A stretch of 64,000 bases of DNA from Gemmatimonadaceae bacterium. GTDB taxonomy: Bacteria; Gemmatimonadota; Gemmatimonadetes; Gemmatimonadales; Gemmatimonadaceae. This document shows positions 16,214 through 26,072 of this stretch, one piece after another. The translations under genes and the position numbers were made by a program. Every line of letters starts with the position of its first letter. The stretch's first letter is position 1. Where the stretch lies: contig DATLUQ010000058.1 in NCBI GenBank assembly GCA_035533015.1, forward strand, positions 45,388 through 109,387, written 5' to 3'. The notes under the pieces were generated by a model. That model did no database searches, was not told the origin of the DNA, and saw nothing but the letters and a program-made list of their open reading frames with translations.

Positions 16214-18825
16214 GCGGTCGCGGCGGCCGCGACGACCGGGTGACCGCGCTCGAACGCGATACCGCCGTCGGCTCCCAGCGTGACTACAACCAGATCACCC
16301 TCCGCGAACTTGTCTTCGAGCACGGCCATGGCCAGGGGATTCTGCACCAGGCGCTGGATGGCGCGCTTGAGGGGGCGCGCACCGAAGGCCGGGTCGTACC
16401 CCTCTTCGGCCAGCAGGCGCTTGGCCTCGGGCGTCACTTCCAGTGTGAGTTTGCGATCGGCGAGGAGCTTTTCGAGGTGGGCCAACTGCAGGTCGACGAT
16501 GCGCACGATCTGCTCGCGGCCCAGCGGCCGGAACACGACCACATCGTCCACGCGGTTGAGAAACTCGGGGCGGAAGTGCTGCCGTAGCGCCTGGGTCACC
16601 TCGCGCTCGGTCTCCGCCCAGTCACCGCCGGTGTGCTCCAGGATGTAATGGCTGCCGATGTTGGACGTCATGATGATCACGGAGTTGCGGAAGTCCACCG
16701 TGCGACCCTGCGAATCGGTGAGCCGCCCATCATCGAGGATCTGCAGCAGGATGTTGAAGACGTCGGGATGCGCCTTCTCGATCTCGTCGAACAGGATCAC
16801 CGAATACGGGCGGCGGCGTACGGCTTCGGTGAGCTGGCCGCCCTCCTCGTACCCCACGTACCCCGGCGGCGCCCCGATGAGCCGCGCCACGGCGTGCTTC
16901 TCCATGTACTCGGACATATCGATGCGCACCATCGCGCGCTCGTCGTCGAACAGGAACTCGGCCAGTGCGCGGGCGGTTTCCGTCTTGCCCACGCCGGTGG
17001 GACCGAGGAAGATGAACGAGCCGATGGGCCGGTTGGGGTCCTGCAGGCCCGCGCGCGAGCGCCGCACCGCATTGGCCACAGCCTGCACGGCTTCGTCCTG
17101 CCCCACGACGCGCTCGGCCAGTTCGTGGTCGAGCTTGGTGAGGCGTTCACGTTCGCTCTCGAGCATGCGCGAAACCGGGATTCCGGTCCAGCGCGCCACG
17201 ACTTCGGCGATATCGTCGGCCGTCACCTCTTCCTTGAGAAACTGCGGGCGCCCGCCCTGGCTGGCGAGCTTGCCCTCGGCGTCCTTCATGTTGCGTTCGA
17301 GTTCGGGAATGCGGCCGTACGTCAGCTCCGCGGCTTTCGTGAGATCGCCGGCGCGCGTGGCCTGCTCGGCGGCCGTGCGCGTCTGTTCGATCTCCTGCTT
17401 GATCTTTCCCACGTTGCCGAGCGTCGCCTTCTCCTGCTGCCACTGGGCCTTCATGCCCGAACTCTTCTCCTGTAGATCGGCCAGCTCCCGCTCGATCGCC
17501 TCGCGGCGCTCGACGGACGCCTTGTCTTTCTCCTTCTTGAGCGCGGTCCGCTCGATCTGGAGCTGCACGATGCGCCGCTCGACCTCATCGATTTCCTGGG
17601 GCATCGAGTCGATCTCGATGCGCAGGCGCGACGCGGCCTCGTCCACGAGGTCGATGGCCTTGTCGGGGAGAAAGCGGTCGCCGATGTAGCGATGGGAGAG
17701 CGTGGCGGCGGCGATGACCGCGCCATCGGTGATGCGTACGCCGTGGTGCGCCTCGTAGCGCTCCTTGAGCCCACGCAGGATGGCGATCGTGTTCTCGACA
17801 CTCGGTTCGCCCACGTACACCGGCTGGAAGCGCCGTTCGAGCGCCGCATCCTTTTCCACGTGCTGGCGGTATTCGTCGAGCGTCGTCGCGCCCACCACGC
17901 GCAGTTCGCCGCGGGCGAGCATGGGTTTGAGCATGTTGCCGGCGTCCATCGAGCCCTCGGCTTTGCCGGCCCCGACGAGGTTGTGTAGCTCGTCGATGAA
18001 CACGACGAACTGCCCTTCGCTCTCCGTGAGTTCCTTGAGCACGGCTTTGAGCCGCTCTTCGAATTCACCGCGGAACTTGGCGCCGGCGATGAGCGCGCCG
18101 AGGTCCAGCGCCACGAGCCGCTTGTTCTTGAGTCCCTCGGGCACGTCGCCGTTCACGATCCGTTGCGCCAGGCCTTCGACGATCGCCGTCTTGCCCACGC
18201 CCGGTTCGCCGATCAGCACGGGGTTGTTCTTGGTGCGGCGCGACAGGACCTGGATGACGCGGCGGATCTCCTCGTCGCGGCCAATGACCGGATCGAGCTT
18301 GCCGCGACGCGCCGCGTCGGTAAGATCGCGTGTGTAGCGCTGCAACGCCTGATACTGGTTCTCCGGACTCTGGTCGGTCACGCGGTGCGTGCCGCGCACC
18401 GCGGCCAGCGCCGCGAGCAGTGCGGCTCGCGTGGCACCGGCGGCATTGAGAATGCGCTTGCTCTCGGTACTCTTGGCGTCGGAGAGCGCCACCAGCAGAT
18501 GCTCGGTGGACACGTATTCGTCGCCGAGCGCCTTGGCTTCGTCCTCCGCCTTGTCGAACACGCTGCTCAACTCGCGCGACACGTTGGGCTGCGCGTCGCT
18601 CTGCTTGGGCAGGCGGCCGATCTCCTGCGCGGCCTGTTCGCGGATGGCGGTCACGTTGGCGCCGAGTTTCTGCAGGACGGGCACCACGATTCCCTCATCC
18701 TGTGCGAGCAGCGCGATGAGAACGTGCAGATCATACACCACCGGATTGCCCGCCCGTCGCGCATCGGCAACGGCGCTGTTCAATGCTTCGGCGGCTTTGA
18801 CGGTCAGTCTATCTGGATTGATCAT
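16210..18825 (-). CDS. clpB: ATP-dependent chaperone ClpB
   Basis: An 871-residue Hsp100 disaggregase that acts with DnaK to rescue aggregated proteins. The N-terminal Clp repeat domain is followed by AAA-1 with Walker A GEPGVGKT and Walker [10 protein letters not shown], the ClpB-specific middle coiled coil, and AAA-2 with Walker A GPTGVGKT and Walker [14 protein letters not shown]. The ATG at 18825 has GGAGA about nine bases upstream and matches the family N terminus ([13 protein letters not shown]); a longer open frame to 19056 crosses a terminator-like hairpin. No CIRCE element or clear heat-shock promoter was found in 18826-18997. Confidence 0.97.
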   Translation of the reverse strand: MINPDRLTVKAAEALNSAVADARRAGNPVVYDLHVLIALLAQDEGIVVPVLQKLGANVTAIREQAAQEIGRLPKQSDAQPNVSRELSSVFDKAEDEAKALGDEYVSTEHLLVALSDAKSTESKRILNAAGATRAALLAALAAVRGTHRVTDQSPENQYQALQRYTRDLTDAARRGKLDPVIGRDEEIRRVIQVLSRRTKNNPVLIGEPGVGKTAIVEGLAQRIVNGDVPEGLKNKRLVALDLGALIAGAKFRGEFEERLKAVLKELTESEGQFVVFIDELHNLVGAGKAEGSMDAGNMLKPMLARGELRVVGATTLDEYRQHVEKDAALERRFQPVYVGEPSVENTIAILRGLKERYEAHHGVRITDGAVIAAATLSHRYIGDRFLPDKAIDLVDEAASRLRIEIDSMPQEIDEVERRIVQLQIERTALKKEKDKASVERREAIERELADLQEKSSGMKAQWQQEKATLGNVGKIKQEIEQTRTAAEQATRAGDLTKAAELTYGRIPELERNMKDAEGKLASQGGRPQFLKEEVTADDIAEVVARWTGIPVSRMLESERERLTKLDHELAERVVGQDEAVQAVANAVRRSRAGLQDPNRPIGSFIFLGPTGVGKTETARALAEFLFDDERAMVRIDMSEYMEKHAVARLIGAPPGYVGYEEGGQLTEAVRRRPYSVILFDEIEKAHPDVFNILLQILDDGRLTDSQGRTVDFRNSVIIMTSNIGSHYILEHTGGDWAETEREVTQALRQHFRPEFLNRVDDVVVFRPLGREQIVRIVDLQLAHLEKLLADRKLTLEVTPEAKRLLAEEGYDPAFGARPLKRAIQRLVQNPLAMAVLEDKFAEGDLVVVTLGADGGIAFERGHPVVAAAATA

Positions 18826-18997
18826 GGCGTGGCGTTCTCCGATGGGGCACCCACATGGCGTGCCACCGAAATCTGATCGCAATCCCGGTGCCGGGTGAAC
18901 CCGCCATAGAGGCGGGATTTCCCGGGGGGCGTCCGCCAGAGTCGCCGATAGCTGCCGACAGGGCGGACCGCCACGGGCAGAGCCGGCCCGGAATGCA

Positions 18998-19027
18998 GAA
19001 GCGCCCCGGCAGCCGCCGGGGCGCTTC
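18998..19027 (-). terminator. Strong GC hairpin after the sorting-tail gene
   Basis: A perfect 13-base stem (18998-19010 with 19015-19027) with a four-base loop, beginning 25 bases after the stop of the gene at 19053. A run of five T lies on the 5' side of the stem in the minus-strand transcript and only TGCATT on the 3' side, so it is not a textbook intrinsic terminator. It separates that gene from clpB. Confidence 0.5.
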
Positions 19028-19052
19028 CAAAAACAGAATCGAACTGCAGGAC

Positions 19053-19517
19053 TCATTTCGCGACGAACATCTTCCTCACGAGACGGTCCCCATCAATCAC
19101 GAGCTCATAGACGTACAGGCCGGACGGGACTTCCGTGTTCGTGTTCATGATCTTCCCGTCCCAGTACGCCGTGTACGCCCCGCAAGTCAACGTCAAGTTG
19201 GCCACGGGTCGGCCCACGGCAGCACTGGCGCCAGACGCGGACGAGCCCCCCTGCAGGACCGGCACAGCCACCTGCTGCGCCAGAATGTTGTAGATCCTGA
19301 GGGAAACCACGTGTGGCTTGCCACCATCCGAGCATGTCGAGTCGCCGATCATGAACGGGATGGTGGTTTCCGGATTAAAGGGATTTGGGTAGTTCTGCCC
19401 CAGACCCCCAGCCTTGCGCCCTCGGGGCACGCCTGACGACTGCTGCCCCGCCGCATACTTTGGCGTGAACGCACAAAGGGCGAGCACGAGCGCAAGTGCT
19501 GCCCAGCGGTTCAACAT
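19053..19517 (-). CDS. Small secreted protein consisting mainly of a FlgD-like / type IX sorting-tail domain
   Basis: A 154-residue protein with a signal peptide ([21 protein letters not shown]) and essentially one domain: '[17 protein letters not shown]', a beta-strand [36 protein letters not shown], and the end LVRKMFVAK. This is the pattern of the C-terminal secretion/sorting domains ('Por secretion system' or FlgD Ig-like tails) that normally follow a large passenger; here no passenger is present. It has its own near-consensus promoter and is followed by a GC hairpin, so it is a stand-alone gene. It could be a remnant of a larger protein or a functional mini-protein; no frameshift is seen. 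Confidence 0.8.
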   Translation of the reverse strand: MLNRWAALALVLALCAFTPKYAAGQQSSGVPRGRKAGGLGQNYPNPFNPETTIPFMIGDSTCSDGGKPHVVSLRIYNILAQQVAVPVLQGGSSASGASAAVGRPVANLTLTCGAYTAYWDGKIMNTNTEVPSGLYVYELVIDGDRLVRKMFVAK

Positions 19518-19595
19518 GTGTACTCCGAGCTAACGAGACAGGATGTTCTTCAAGACTCCTGAAAGGGTGGATGACACTCCGGCACTACATCTTAA

Positions 19596-19624
19596 ATAGT
19601 AGGTCCCCGTAGCTGAGGTGTCAA
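19596..19624 (-). promoter_or_regulatory. Sigma-70-type promoter of the sorting-tail gene
   Basis: On the minus strand, TTGACA (19624-19619), 17-base spacer, TACTAT (19601-19596). Transcription should start near 19589, leaving a leader of about 70 bases before the ATG at 19517. It lies in the 144-base gap after selB. Confidence 0.75.
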
Positions 19625-19661
19625 GAATTCGCAACCGTGGAACGATTGAAACGACAGAAAG

Positions 19662-21518
19662 TTACGCTCCTGGCTCTCGCCCGATCCACACCCGCCCCTC
19701 CCCGCGCCTCATCGTGAGCCCCGATCGGTCGCAGTATTCCAACAGCGGGATCACGTACTTGCGGCTCAGCCCCAAGGTCTGACGCAACTCGCTGGGCGCA
19801 ATGTCGCGCCCCCCTGCAAAGGCGGCGCTGACCTTGTCCAGAATCTGGTTTAATGGTGCAGTCGCATAGTACCTATTTGCTTCGACTTGGACCACAAGCT
19901 GTTGTCCGGCCGCAATGCGCAGCATCTCCTCGGTCCCAGGTCCGAACTCGACCGTCAATTCCTCCACCGAGGCCGGTTCCCAACCCTGCACCGCGAGCCG
20001 GCTAAGGATATTGGTCAGCGTTACCTGCTGAGCCGGCGCGAGCGAGGGGCGCCACCCCCGCCGACGGACCTCGCCGCCCTCGGTCTCGATCTCGCCAGCT
20101 TCGGTCCCCCGCCGGACAAGCAGTTCGACGAACTCGGCGGGCACCAGCAGCCTCGTCCGAAGCTCCTGGAGCGATGCGCCGGGAGCGAGCGGATGCGCCA
20201 GGTGGTACGCGTCCAGAAACCCAAGCAGCCGCCTCCCGTCAGCGTCCACCGCATGGGACGCCACGAGCCTTTCGCTCCGTGGCGCGCTGACCGCCGCAGC
20301 ACCGGCAATCGCCCGTTCGATGTCGCCGGCACCACCCCCTAGGCGTACCCGAAGCGATCCCGCGGGCACGCCTCGCGGACCGGCTTCGCGCAGCAACCAG
20401 CGCAGGCGCGCCGCCACGTCCACCTTCGCGGCGTCGAATGGCTTTCCGCGGCGAGGGGCCTGCGCGTCGGTCACGACGCCGCCACCGATCGTAGCCAGCG
20501 GCGATGCCGTTCGTAGCACGAACCGGTCGCCCCCCCTGGCCACGACTGGCGCATCGAGCACGAGGCGCACGGGACGCGTCTCTCCGGGTGCCAGGGCGCC
20601 GCCGGCAGAGACCACCCGCGCCCCGACCTCCGTCGTGCCGAGGTGAAATCGCACGGCCGTTCGTGGCCCGAGCGATCGAGGAGCGACGGCGAGGAGCGTG
20701 GCGTCGGCACGCAGGGCGAGCGTGGGCTCCCACGCCGCATCGGCCACGAGGACATCGCCGCGGTGAAGGTCGGCCACATCCACCCCCGCGAGCGCGATCG
20801 CCGTGCGCTGGCCGGGGTACGCGCGGTCGCCCGGCACCCCGTGGTTCTGGATGCCCCGCACGCGAGCCACGCGGCCGGAGGGGAGGATGCGCACCTCCGC
20901 ATCGCGCGCCAGCGATCCGCTCCATGCCGTGCCCGTAACCACGGTGCCCGTGCCGCGTACGCTGAAGACGCGGTCCACGGGCAGCCGGAAGAGATCGTCG
21001 GGGTCCCGGGGTGCGGCGGCACGCACCGCGTCCGCGAGGGCCGATCGCAGCGCCGTAAGGGCCGCGTCGTCCCCCGGTTGTACGCGCACGACCGGCGCAC
21101 CCTCGAACGCGGTGCCGCGCGCCGACACGCGAAGGTCTTCCTCCACGAGATCGATCCAGTCGGCATCCACCAGGTCGCACTTGGTGAGCGCCACGACACC
21201 GCCCCGTAGGTCGAGCAGCTCGAGGATCGCGATGTGCTCGCGCGTTTGCGGACGCACGCCGTCATCGGCCGCCACGACGAGAAGCCCAACGTCGATGCCA
21301 GCGGCGCCGGCGAGCATGGTACGCACGAACGCCTCGTGCCCGGGCACGTCCACCACTCCGACGGTGCCGATGCCGTCCAGCACCAGGGGCGCGAACCCGA
21401 GTTCGATGGTGATGCCGCGCCGTTTCTCTTCCGGCAGCCGATCGGTGTCGACGCCGGTGAGGGCGCGCACGAGCGTGGTCTTGCCGTGGTCGATGTGCCC
21501 AGCCGTGCCGATGATCAT
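19662..21518 (-). CDS. selB: Selenocysteine-specific translation elongation factor
   Basis: A 618-residue GTPase that delivers Sec-tRNA to UGA codons marked by a SECIS hairpin. The N terminus has [20 protein letters not shown], then DVPGHE and the G4 motif TKCD; the residues [18 protein letters not shown] are typical of SelB, not EF-Tu. The C-terminal half contains the winged-helix repeats that bind SECIS, ending in '[19 protein letters not shown]'. ATG at 21518 overlaps the recO stop (ATGA). selA, selD and tRNA-Sec are not in the window. Confidence 0.95.
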   Translation of the reverse strand: MIIGTAGHIDHGKTTLVRALTGVDTDRLPEEKRRGITIELGFAPLVLDGIGTVGVVDVPGHEAFVRTMLAGAAGIDVGLLVVAADDGVRPQTREHIAILELLDLRGGVVALTKCDLVDADWIDLVEEDLRVSARGTAFEGAPVVRVQPGDDAALTALRSALADAVRAAAPRDPDDLFRLPVDRVFSVRGTGTVVTGTAWSGSLARDAEVRILPSGRVARVRGIQNHGVPGDRAYPGQRTAIALAGVDVADLHRGDVLVADAAWEPTLALRADATLLAVAPRSLGPRTAVRFHLGTTEVGARVVSAGGALAPGETRPVRLVLDAPVVARGGDRFVLRTASPLATIGGGVVTDAQAPRRGKPFDAAKVDVAARLRWLLREAGPRGVPAGSLRVRLGGGAGDIERAIAGAAAVSAPRSERLVASHAVDADGRRLLGFLDAYHLAHPLAPGASLQELRTRLLVPAEFVELLVRRGTEAGEIETEGGEVRRRGWRPSLAPAQQVTLTNILSRLAVQGWEPASVEELTVEFGPGTEEMLRIAAGQQLVVQVEANRYYATAPLNQILDKVSAAFAGGRDIAPSELRQTLGLSRKYVIPLLEYCDRSGLTMRRGEGRVWIGREPGA

Positions 21519-22276
21519 GCGCCGCTCCAATCTCCCTGCTCCCACAGTTCGAACGCGCGCAACGGGCGCCCATCGACCACGTGGTGCAGCAGGAATTCGC
21601 GCAGCAGGCGTTGGTGGGCACGCGCCGGTGCCGCAGCGAGCGGTTCGGCATCGCCGCCCTCGGTCCATGCGCGGAGGGCCATGCGCGCCTCCGGCGGCAT
21701 GCGGCGCCCCCCGGAAGCGAGTCGCGCGCACCGCGCGCAGAGGACTCCACCCGAGGCGTGGCTGAACATTGCCGTGGCCTCGTCGTCCAGCGGCGCGTGG
21801 CACTCGGCGCAGGCGACGAGCGCCGGGGTGAAGCCAAGAGCCGCGATCACGCGCCAGGCGCCACCGAGGGTGGCATCGAGGGCCCGGTCGGACGCCGCCG
21901 TGGCGATGGCGTCGAGCGCACCGGCAATGGCGTCGAACAGCGCGGGATCGGCGTGCTCGGTGGAGAAGTGCAACACCAACTCGGCAATCACCGACGCCCC
22001 GGCAAACCGGCCCAGGTCCTCCGCCAACCCGGCGCGCGACCCCACCACGTCGAAGCCGGTGAGTGTGTCGAGGTCCCGGCCGGCCTTGGTGGAGAGCTGC
22101 GCGCTGCCCTGCGCGAACAGGTCCAGGGCGGTGCCGAACCGGCGCTGGGAGCGTCGGGCTCCCTTGGCAAGCGCCGACCGAACGCCACCCTCTCGCGTGG
22201 CGAGCCGTAGAATGCGCGACGATTCGAGATAGTCGAACGCGTGCAGCACGATGGCGTCGCTCACCAGGAGTGGCAT
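21515..22276 (-). CDS. recO: DNA repair protein RecO
   Basis: A protein of about 253 residues: N-terminal OB-fold ([20 protein letters not shown]), helical middle, and a zinc-binding region with CAEC ... CARC. RecO loads RecA on gapped DNA with RecF and RecR. Two starts are possible: ATG 22276 (MPLLVSD, matching the family) and ATG 22297, which has GAAGG upstream. Both ATGs fall within a 12-bp inverted repeat at 22270-22302. It is 36 bases after the btuB stop and overlaps selB. Confidence 0.92.
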   Translation of the reverse strand: MPLLVSDAIVLHAFDYLESSRILRLATREGGVRSALAKGARRSQRRFGTALDLFAQGSAQLSTKAGRDLDTLTGFDVVGSRAGLAEDLGRFAGASVIAELVLHFSTEHADPALFDAIAGALDAIATAASDRALDATLGGAWRVIAALGFTPALVACAECHAPLDDEATAMFSHASGGVLCARCARLASGGRRMPPEARMALRAWTEGGDAEPLAAAPARAHQRLLREFLLHHVVDGRPLRAFELWEQGDWSGA

Positions 22277-22302
22277 GCCGGAAAGATAATCCGGCATGCC
22301 AC
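22270..22302 (-). repeat. 12-bp perfect inverted repeat over the recO start
   Basis: The arms 22270-22281 and 22291-22302 are perfectly complementary (core GGCATGCCGG) around a nine-base loop. No T-run follows on the minus strand. In mRNA each arm contains one of the two candidate recO start codons, so folding would hide them from ribosomes. Confidence 0.8.
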
Positions 22303-22312
22303 GCCTTCGCCG

Positions 22313-24277
22313 TTAAAGCATCACCCGAAAGCCGGCGAGGATGGTACGGCCCGGGGCGAGAAAATTGAACACCGACTGATACCGTGCCCCGGTGAGATTC
22401 TGAACACGCAGGGTGAGCGTGGTACCGCGATCGCCGGGCAGTGGGGTAACCGGATACGAAGCGCCCAGGTCCACGCGGAGATACGCCGGCATGGTCACCG
22501 CCACCGCAGGATACGGCCTGAAGTCGCGATCGGCCCGTCGTCCCACGTATGCGAACTGCACGTCAACCGACCCGTGCGACGCAGAGACGGCCGATAGGGC
22601 GGCATTCCAGCTCGTCGCGGGCCGCCGGATGAGCGGCTGACCGAGGTGATAGAGACCGCCGGTGGTGGTGTCGAACCCGGCAGAGAGCACACGGGTGTCG
22701 AGGTGGGTGAATCCGAAGGTGGCCGAGAGGAAATGGACGGGCGCCACGACCACCTCGTATTCCACGCCGGCGGCGCGGGCGCGCGCCACGTTGCAGTAGC
22801 TGGACCCGCAGGCGGTGGTACCTCCTGTGTAGTCGATCATGTCGCGGAAGACCTGCGAGAATGCGGTCACGCCGAGCGTGAGGCGTCCAGCCAGCACGGG
22901 TTGTTCCACGCCGGCCTCCCAGGCCCCGGCGTGCTCGGGCCGGAGCGACGGATTCCCTGTCACATAGCCGGTGGAGAAGTTTTCGTAGAACGTTGGTGCG
23001 CGGAAAGCTGTGCCCACGCTCGCGCGCAGTCGCGTACCCGACGCGGTGATGTAGTTGACCCCGGCGCGGTACGTGCCGAAGGCGCCGAAGTCCCGATTGT
23101 CGTCCACGCGCGCACCGGCCACGACGGTGAGGCGCGGCACGGCGGTCCAGAGCGCCTGGACGTACGCCGCGTTGGTGCGGCGAGAGGCCGCGAACGTGGA
23201 CGAGTAGGGCGAAGCGCCGAACGCGCCCTGCATCTGCGATTGTTCGTCGTCGGCCGTTGCCGTGGCGCCGAGGGTGAGCACGCCACGCCCCTGCGGGTCG
23301 CGCAGATTCACCCGCGCGTCGGCGCTCCGGCGCCGGATGTTGTCGAGCGACAGGTACAGATTGTCGTCGAGCGCGTCGGGGTATTGGGTTGTACCGCCCG
23401 TGGTCTCGTCCGACGTGAGGCTCACGATGAGCGCGGCCGCGCGCGAGAAGGCGCGTCCGTACGTGGCGCCGAGCACCGTCCGATCACCGGAGTCGTACGT
23501 GTTGCTGTCCAGCAGTTCGCCGGCGCTGTTCGTAGGGTAATGGTAGCGAGAATCGGAATAGCGGAGCGTGAGGTGAATGCTGTCGTCCGGATCGGGATCG
23601 AGGTTGGCGGCTCCGCTCACCACGGTCTCGGCGAACCGATTATTGAACGCGTATACGCCATCTGTCTGGTGGCGCGCGACGGCGAGGGAATACCCCGCCG
23701 TGGCGCCGCCCGTGAGCGGGATGCCGCCCCGCAACGACACCGACGCGTCACCGCTGTGGTACGTTCCCCCCCGTGCCTCGACGCTGACCCGCCGAGGGGT
23801 ATAGCCGCCACGAGTGAAGATCTGCACCACGCCGCTCACGGCGTCGGCGCCATACAGCACGCTGGCGGGCCCGCGGAGGATCTCAATGCGGTCGACGTTG
23901 TCGGTCGTGAGCGTGCTCAGGTCGATCGCACCGCCGGGATCGTTGACCGGCACGCCGTCGATGAGCACTTTGACGTAGTCGCTCTGGCCGCCGCGCAGAA
24001 AGAGCGAGGTGGCGCCGCCGAACGAGCCGGTCTGCATGATGGCCGCGCTCGGCGTGCCGAGCAGCGCGTCGGCCACCGACATGATCCCGAGCGCCCGCAG
24101 CTGCGCGCCGGTGATGACCGTGACGGATGCCGGCACGTCACGTTCGGCTACGGGCATACGCGTGGCGGTGGTGACCATGGGCGTCACGCGGGCCGTGTCC
24201 TGCGCCTGCGCCCGGAGCAGCCCGGGGGTGGCCAGCGCGGCGACGAACGGCGCGAGGAATGAACGAATTCGGGTCAT
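22313..24277 (-). CDS. btuB: TonB-dependent outer-membrane receptor, probably for cobalamin
   Basis: A 654-residue receptor. Signal peptide (RIRSFLAPFVAALATPGLLRA), then the plug domain with typical segments (TVITGAQLRALGIMSVADAL, SLFLRGGQSDYVKVLIDGVP, VDRIEILRGPASVLYGADAV), then about 22 amphipathic strands of the barrel. The ATG at 24277 overlaps the stop of the btuD-like ATPase (ATGA); GGAG lies upstream. The genetic context (cobalamin riboswitch, btuF, btuC, btuD) makes vitamin B12 or another corrinoid the likely substrate. The C terminus ends GFRVML, not the canonical aromatic residue. Confidence 0.88.
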   Translation of the reverse strand: MTRIRSFLAPFVAALATPGLLRAQAQDTARVTPMVTTATRMPVAERDVPASVTVITGAQLRALGIMSVADALLGTPSAAIMQTGSFGGATSLFLRGGQSDYVKVLIDGVPVNDPGGAIDLSTLTTDNVDRIEILRGPASVLYGADAVSGVVQIFTRGGYTPRRVSVEARGGTYHSGDASVSLRGGIPLTGGATAGYSLAVARHQTDGVYAFNNRFAETVVSGAANLDPDPDDSIHLTLRYSDSRYHYPTNSAGELLDSNTYDSGDRTVLGATYGRAFSRAAALIVSLTSDETTGGTTQYPDALDDNLYLSLDNIRRRSADARVNLRDPQGRGVLTLGATATADDEQSQMQGAFGASPYSSTFAASRRTNAAYVQALWTAVPRLTVVAGARVDDNRDFGAFGTYRAGVNYITASGTRLRASVGTAFRAPTFYENFSTGYVTGNPSLRPEHAGAWEAGVEQPVLAGRLTLGVTAFSQVFRDMIDYTGGTTACGSSYCNVARARAAGVEYEVVVAPVHFLSATFGFTHLDTRVLSAGFDTTTGGLYHLGQPLIRRPATSWNAALSAVSASHGSVDVQFAYVGRRADRDFRPYPAVAVTMPAYLRVDLGASYPVTPLPGDRGTTLTLRVQNLTGARYQSVFNFLAPGRTILAGFRVML

Positions 24278-25098
24278 GGATCCCTGGAGGAGGAAGCGGC
24301 CGGTGGTGGAGCCGCGCGTGCGCGGCCGCGCAGCGGCACGAGGGCAGGCGCCCCCACGGCGGGATCGCGCGTGACCACGAGTGGCCACCCGTACACGCGC
24401 TCGAGGATCTCACCCCGCATGACGTCGTCGGGCGTGCCCGATGACGCGACTGTCCCTTCGTGGAGCAGCACCATCCACTCGGCGAACCGCGCCACGAGGT
24501 TCAACTGGTGGCTCACCAGCAGTACCGCCATCCCTTCCCGGGTGAGTTGGCCGAGCAATTCGAATGCTTCCATTTCGTGGGCGATGTCGAGGTACGTGGT
24601 CGGTTCGTCGAGCACCAGGGATTCCCCGCCTTGGGCGAGGGCGCGCGCGATCCGCACGCGCTGCCACTCGCCGCCCGACAGCGTGTCCACCTCGCGATCG
24701 AGCAACGCGCCGACGCCGGCCAGCGCCACCCCGCGTGCGATCGCCTCGCGGTCGGCAGCCACGCTGCCGCGCCATGCGCCGCGGTAGGGAAAGCGCCCGA
24801 GCGCCACGTAGTCGCTCACCGGCGTGGGAAACGCCAGCTCCTCGCGCTGCGTGACCACGGCCACCTGGCGAGCGACTTCCTGACGCGACAGGCCGGCCGC
24901 GTCGCGCCCATCGACCGTGATGCGCCCCGAACGGAGCGGCTGGCGACCGAGCAGCGCGCGCACCAGTGTGCTCTTGCCGCTGCCGTTCGGTCCGACGATC
25001 GCAGTCATGCGACCGCGGGTTGCGTCGAAACTCACGTCGTGCACCGCGTCGCGCTCGGCGTCGCGATAACGGACGACCACGCGTTCGAAGGCAATCAC
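24274..25098 (-). CDS. btuD: ABC transporter ATPase, cobalamin/iron-siderophore family
   Basis: A 274-residue ABC ATPase. Walker A GPNGSGKST, Q-loop VVTQREE, signature LSGGEWQRVRIA, Walker B LVLDEPTTYLD and switch VSHQLN are all intact. The GTG at 25098 overlaps the btuC stop (GTGA); the open frame continues to 26058 but there is antisense-like sequence over btuC. The C-terminal ~35 residues are Pro/Ala/Arg-rich and beyond the usual domain. It energises the BtuC channel. Specificity is inferred from the riboswitch; the sequence alone would also fit a siderophore or haem transporter. Confidence 0.92.
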   Translation of the reverse strand: MIAFERVVVRYRDAERDAVHDVSFDATRGRMTAIVGPNGSGKSTLVRALLGRQPLRSGRITVDGRDAAGLSRQEVARQVAVVTQREELAFPTPVSDYVALGRFPYRGAWRGSVAADREAIARGVALAGVGALLDREVDTLSGGEWQRVRIARALAQGGESLVLDEPTTYLDIAHEMEAFELLGQLTREGMAVLLVSHQLNLVARFAEWMVLLHEGTVASSGTPDDVMRGEILERVYGWPLVVTRDPAVGAPALVPLRGRARAAPPPAASSSRDP

Positions 25099-26072
25099 CG
25101 GAGCCTCCGCAGTTGGACGAGGAAGAACGGCACGCCGATGATCGCGGTCACCGCACCGAGCGGCAGCTCGGCTGGCGGCAGCGCGGTGCGCGCCGCGACA
25201 TCCGCCGCCACCACGAGCGCGGCGCCGACGAGCGCGCTCCCCAGGATGACGCCGCGCTGGGCCCCGACGCCCAGCCGCCGCGCGATGTGCGGCACGACGA
25301 GCCCCACGAACCCCACCAGCCCGGCAGCCGCGACCGTTGCCGCGGCGAGAAGCGACGCCACGAGATACACCCGGCGTGCCGCGCGATCGGCATCCAATCC
25401 GAGACCGGCCGCCGCCTCCTCGCCGAGCGCCAGAATGTCGATCTCGCGCCCCCAGCCAACGAGCAGCGCACCGCCACCGGCCACGTATGCAGCCAGCCAT
25501 CCCACCTGGGACCAGGTCGCGTCGCTCACCGAACCCATCATCCACCACAGCGCGCCCCGCATGACGTTCGGATTGGCGTTGGCTAGGAGGAGCATGATCG
25601 CGGCATTGGCGAACGCACCGACGATCACACCGGCCATGAGCAGCACGCGGGCATCGCCCCGACCCGGAACCGCGTGAGCGACCGCGAACGCCACCGTCAC
25701 CGCCACCACCGCTCCGGCGAATGCAGCCAGGGGCACGAACCCTGCCCCGGCGCCGAGCGCGACGGCGATCACGGCCCCCACGGCGGCGCCCCCGGACACG
25801 CCCAACAGATACGGCTCGGCCAGCGGGTTGCGCATCACGCCTTGGAGCGACGCGCCGCTCATACCGAGTCCCGCACCCACGAGCACGGCCAGCGCCACGC
25901 GCGGAACGCGCAGCACGCGCACGATCGTTACCACGTTGGGGTCCCCCTGTCCCAACAGCGCGCGGAACGATTCGTCGAGCGTGAGGCGCACGCTCCCCAG
26001 CGCGACGCCGAGCAGCGCGAACAACACCAGGACGCCGGCCGCCGCCGTCCACCGCCACGCGCGGCGGGTCAC
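25095..26072 (-). CDS. btuC: ABC transporter permease, BtuC/FecCD family
   Basis: A 325-residue inner-membrane permease with about ten hydrophobic helices. Family motifs include MSGASLQGVMRNPLAEPYLLG near residue 75, GLVGFVGLVVPHIARRLG near 240 and the end VTAIIGVPFFLVQL. GTG at 26072 overlaps the btuF stop (GTGA). It would work as a dimer with two BtuD subunits to import cobalamin from BtuF. Confidence 0.93.
   Translation of the reverse strand: MTRRAWRWTAAAGVLVLFALLGVALGSVRLTLDESFRALLGQGDPNVVTIVRVLRVPRVALAVLVGAGLGMSGASLQGVMRNPLAEPYLLGVSGGAAVGAVIAVALGAGAGFVPLAAFAGAVVAVTVAFAVAHAVPGRGDARVLLMAGVIVGAFANAAIMLLLANANPNVMRGALWWMMGSVSDATWSQVGWLAAYVAGGGALLVGWGREIDILALGEEAAAGLGLDADRAARRVYLVASLLAAATVAAAGLVGFVGLVVPHIARRLGVGAQRGVILGSALVGAALVVAADVAARTALPPAELPLGAVTAIIGVPFFLVQLRRLR

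Noticed and set aside
18826..18997. CIRCE or heat-shock promoter for clpB
   Set aside because: No TTAGCACTC-N9-GAGTGCTAA; a CCCCAT near 18850 lacks a matching -35.
22646..24262. 538-codon plus-strand frame opposite btuB
   Set aside because: Mirror of the receptor's coding frame, no domain, no ribosome site.
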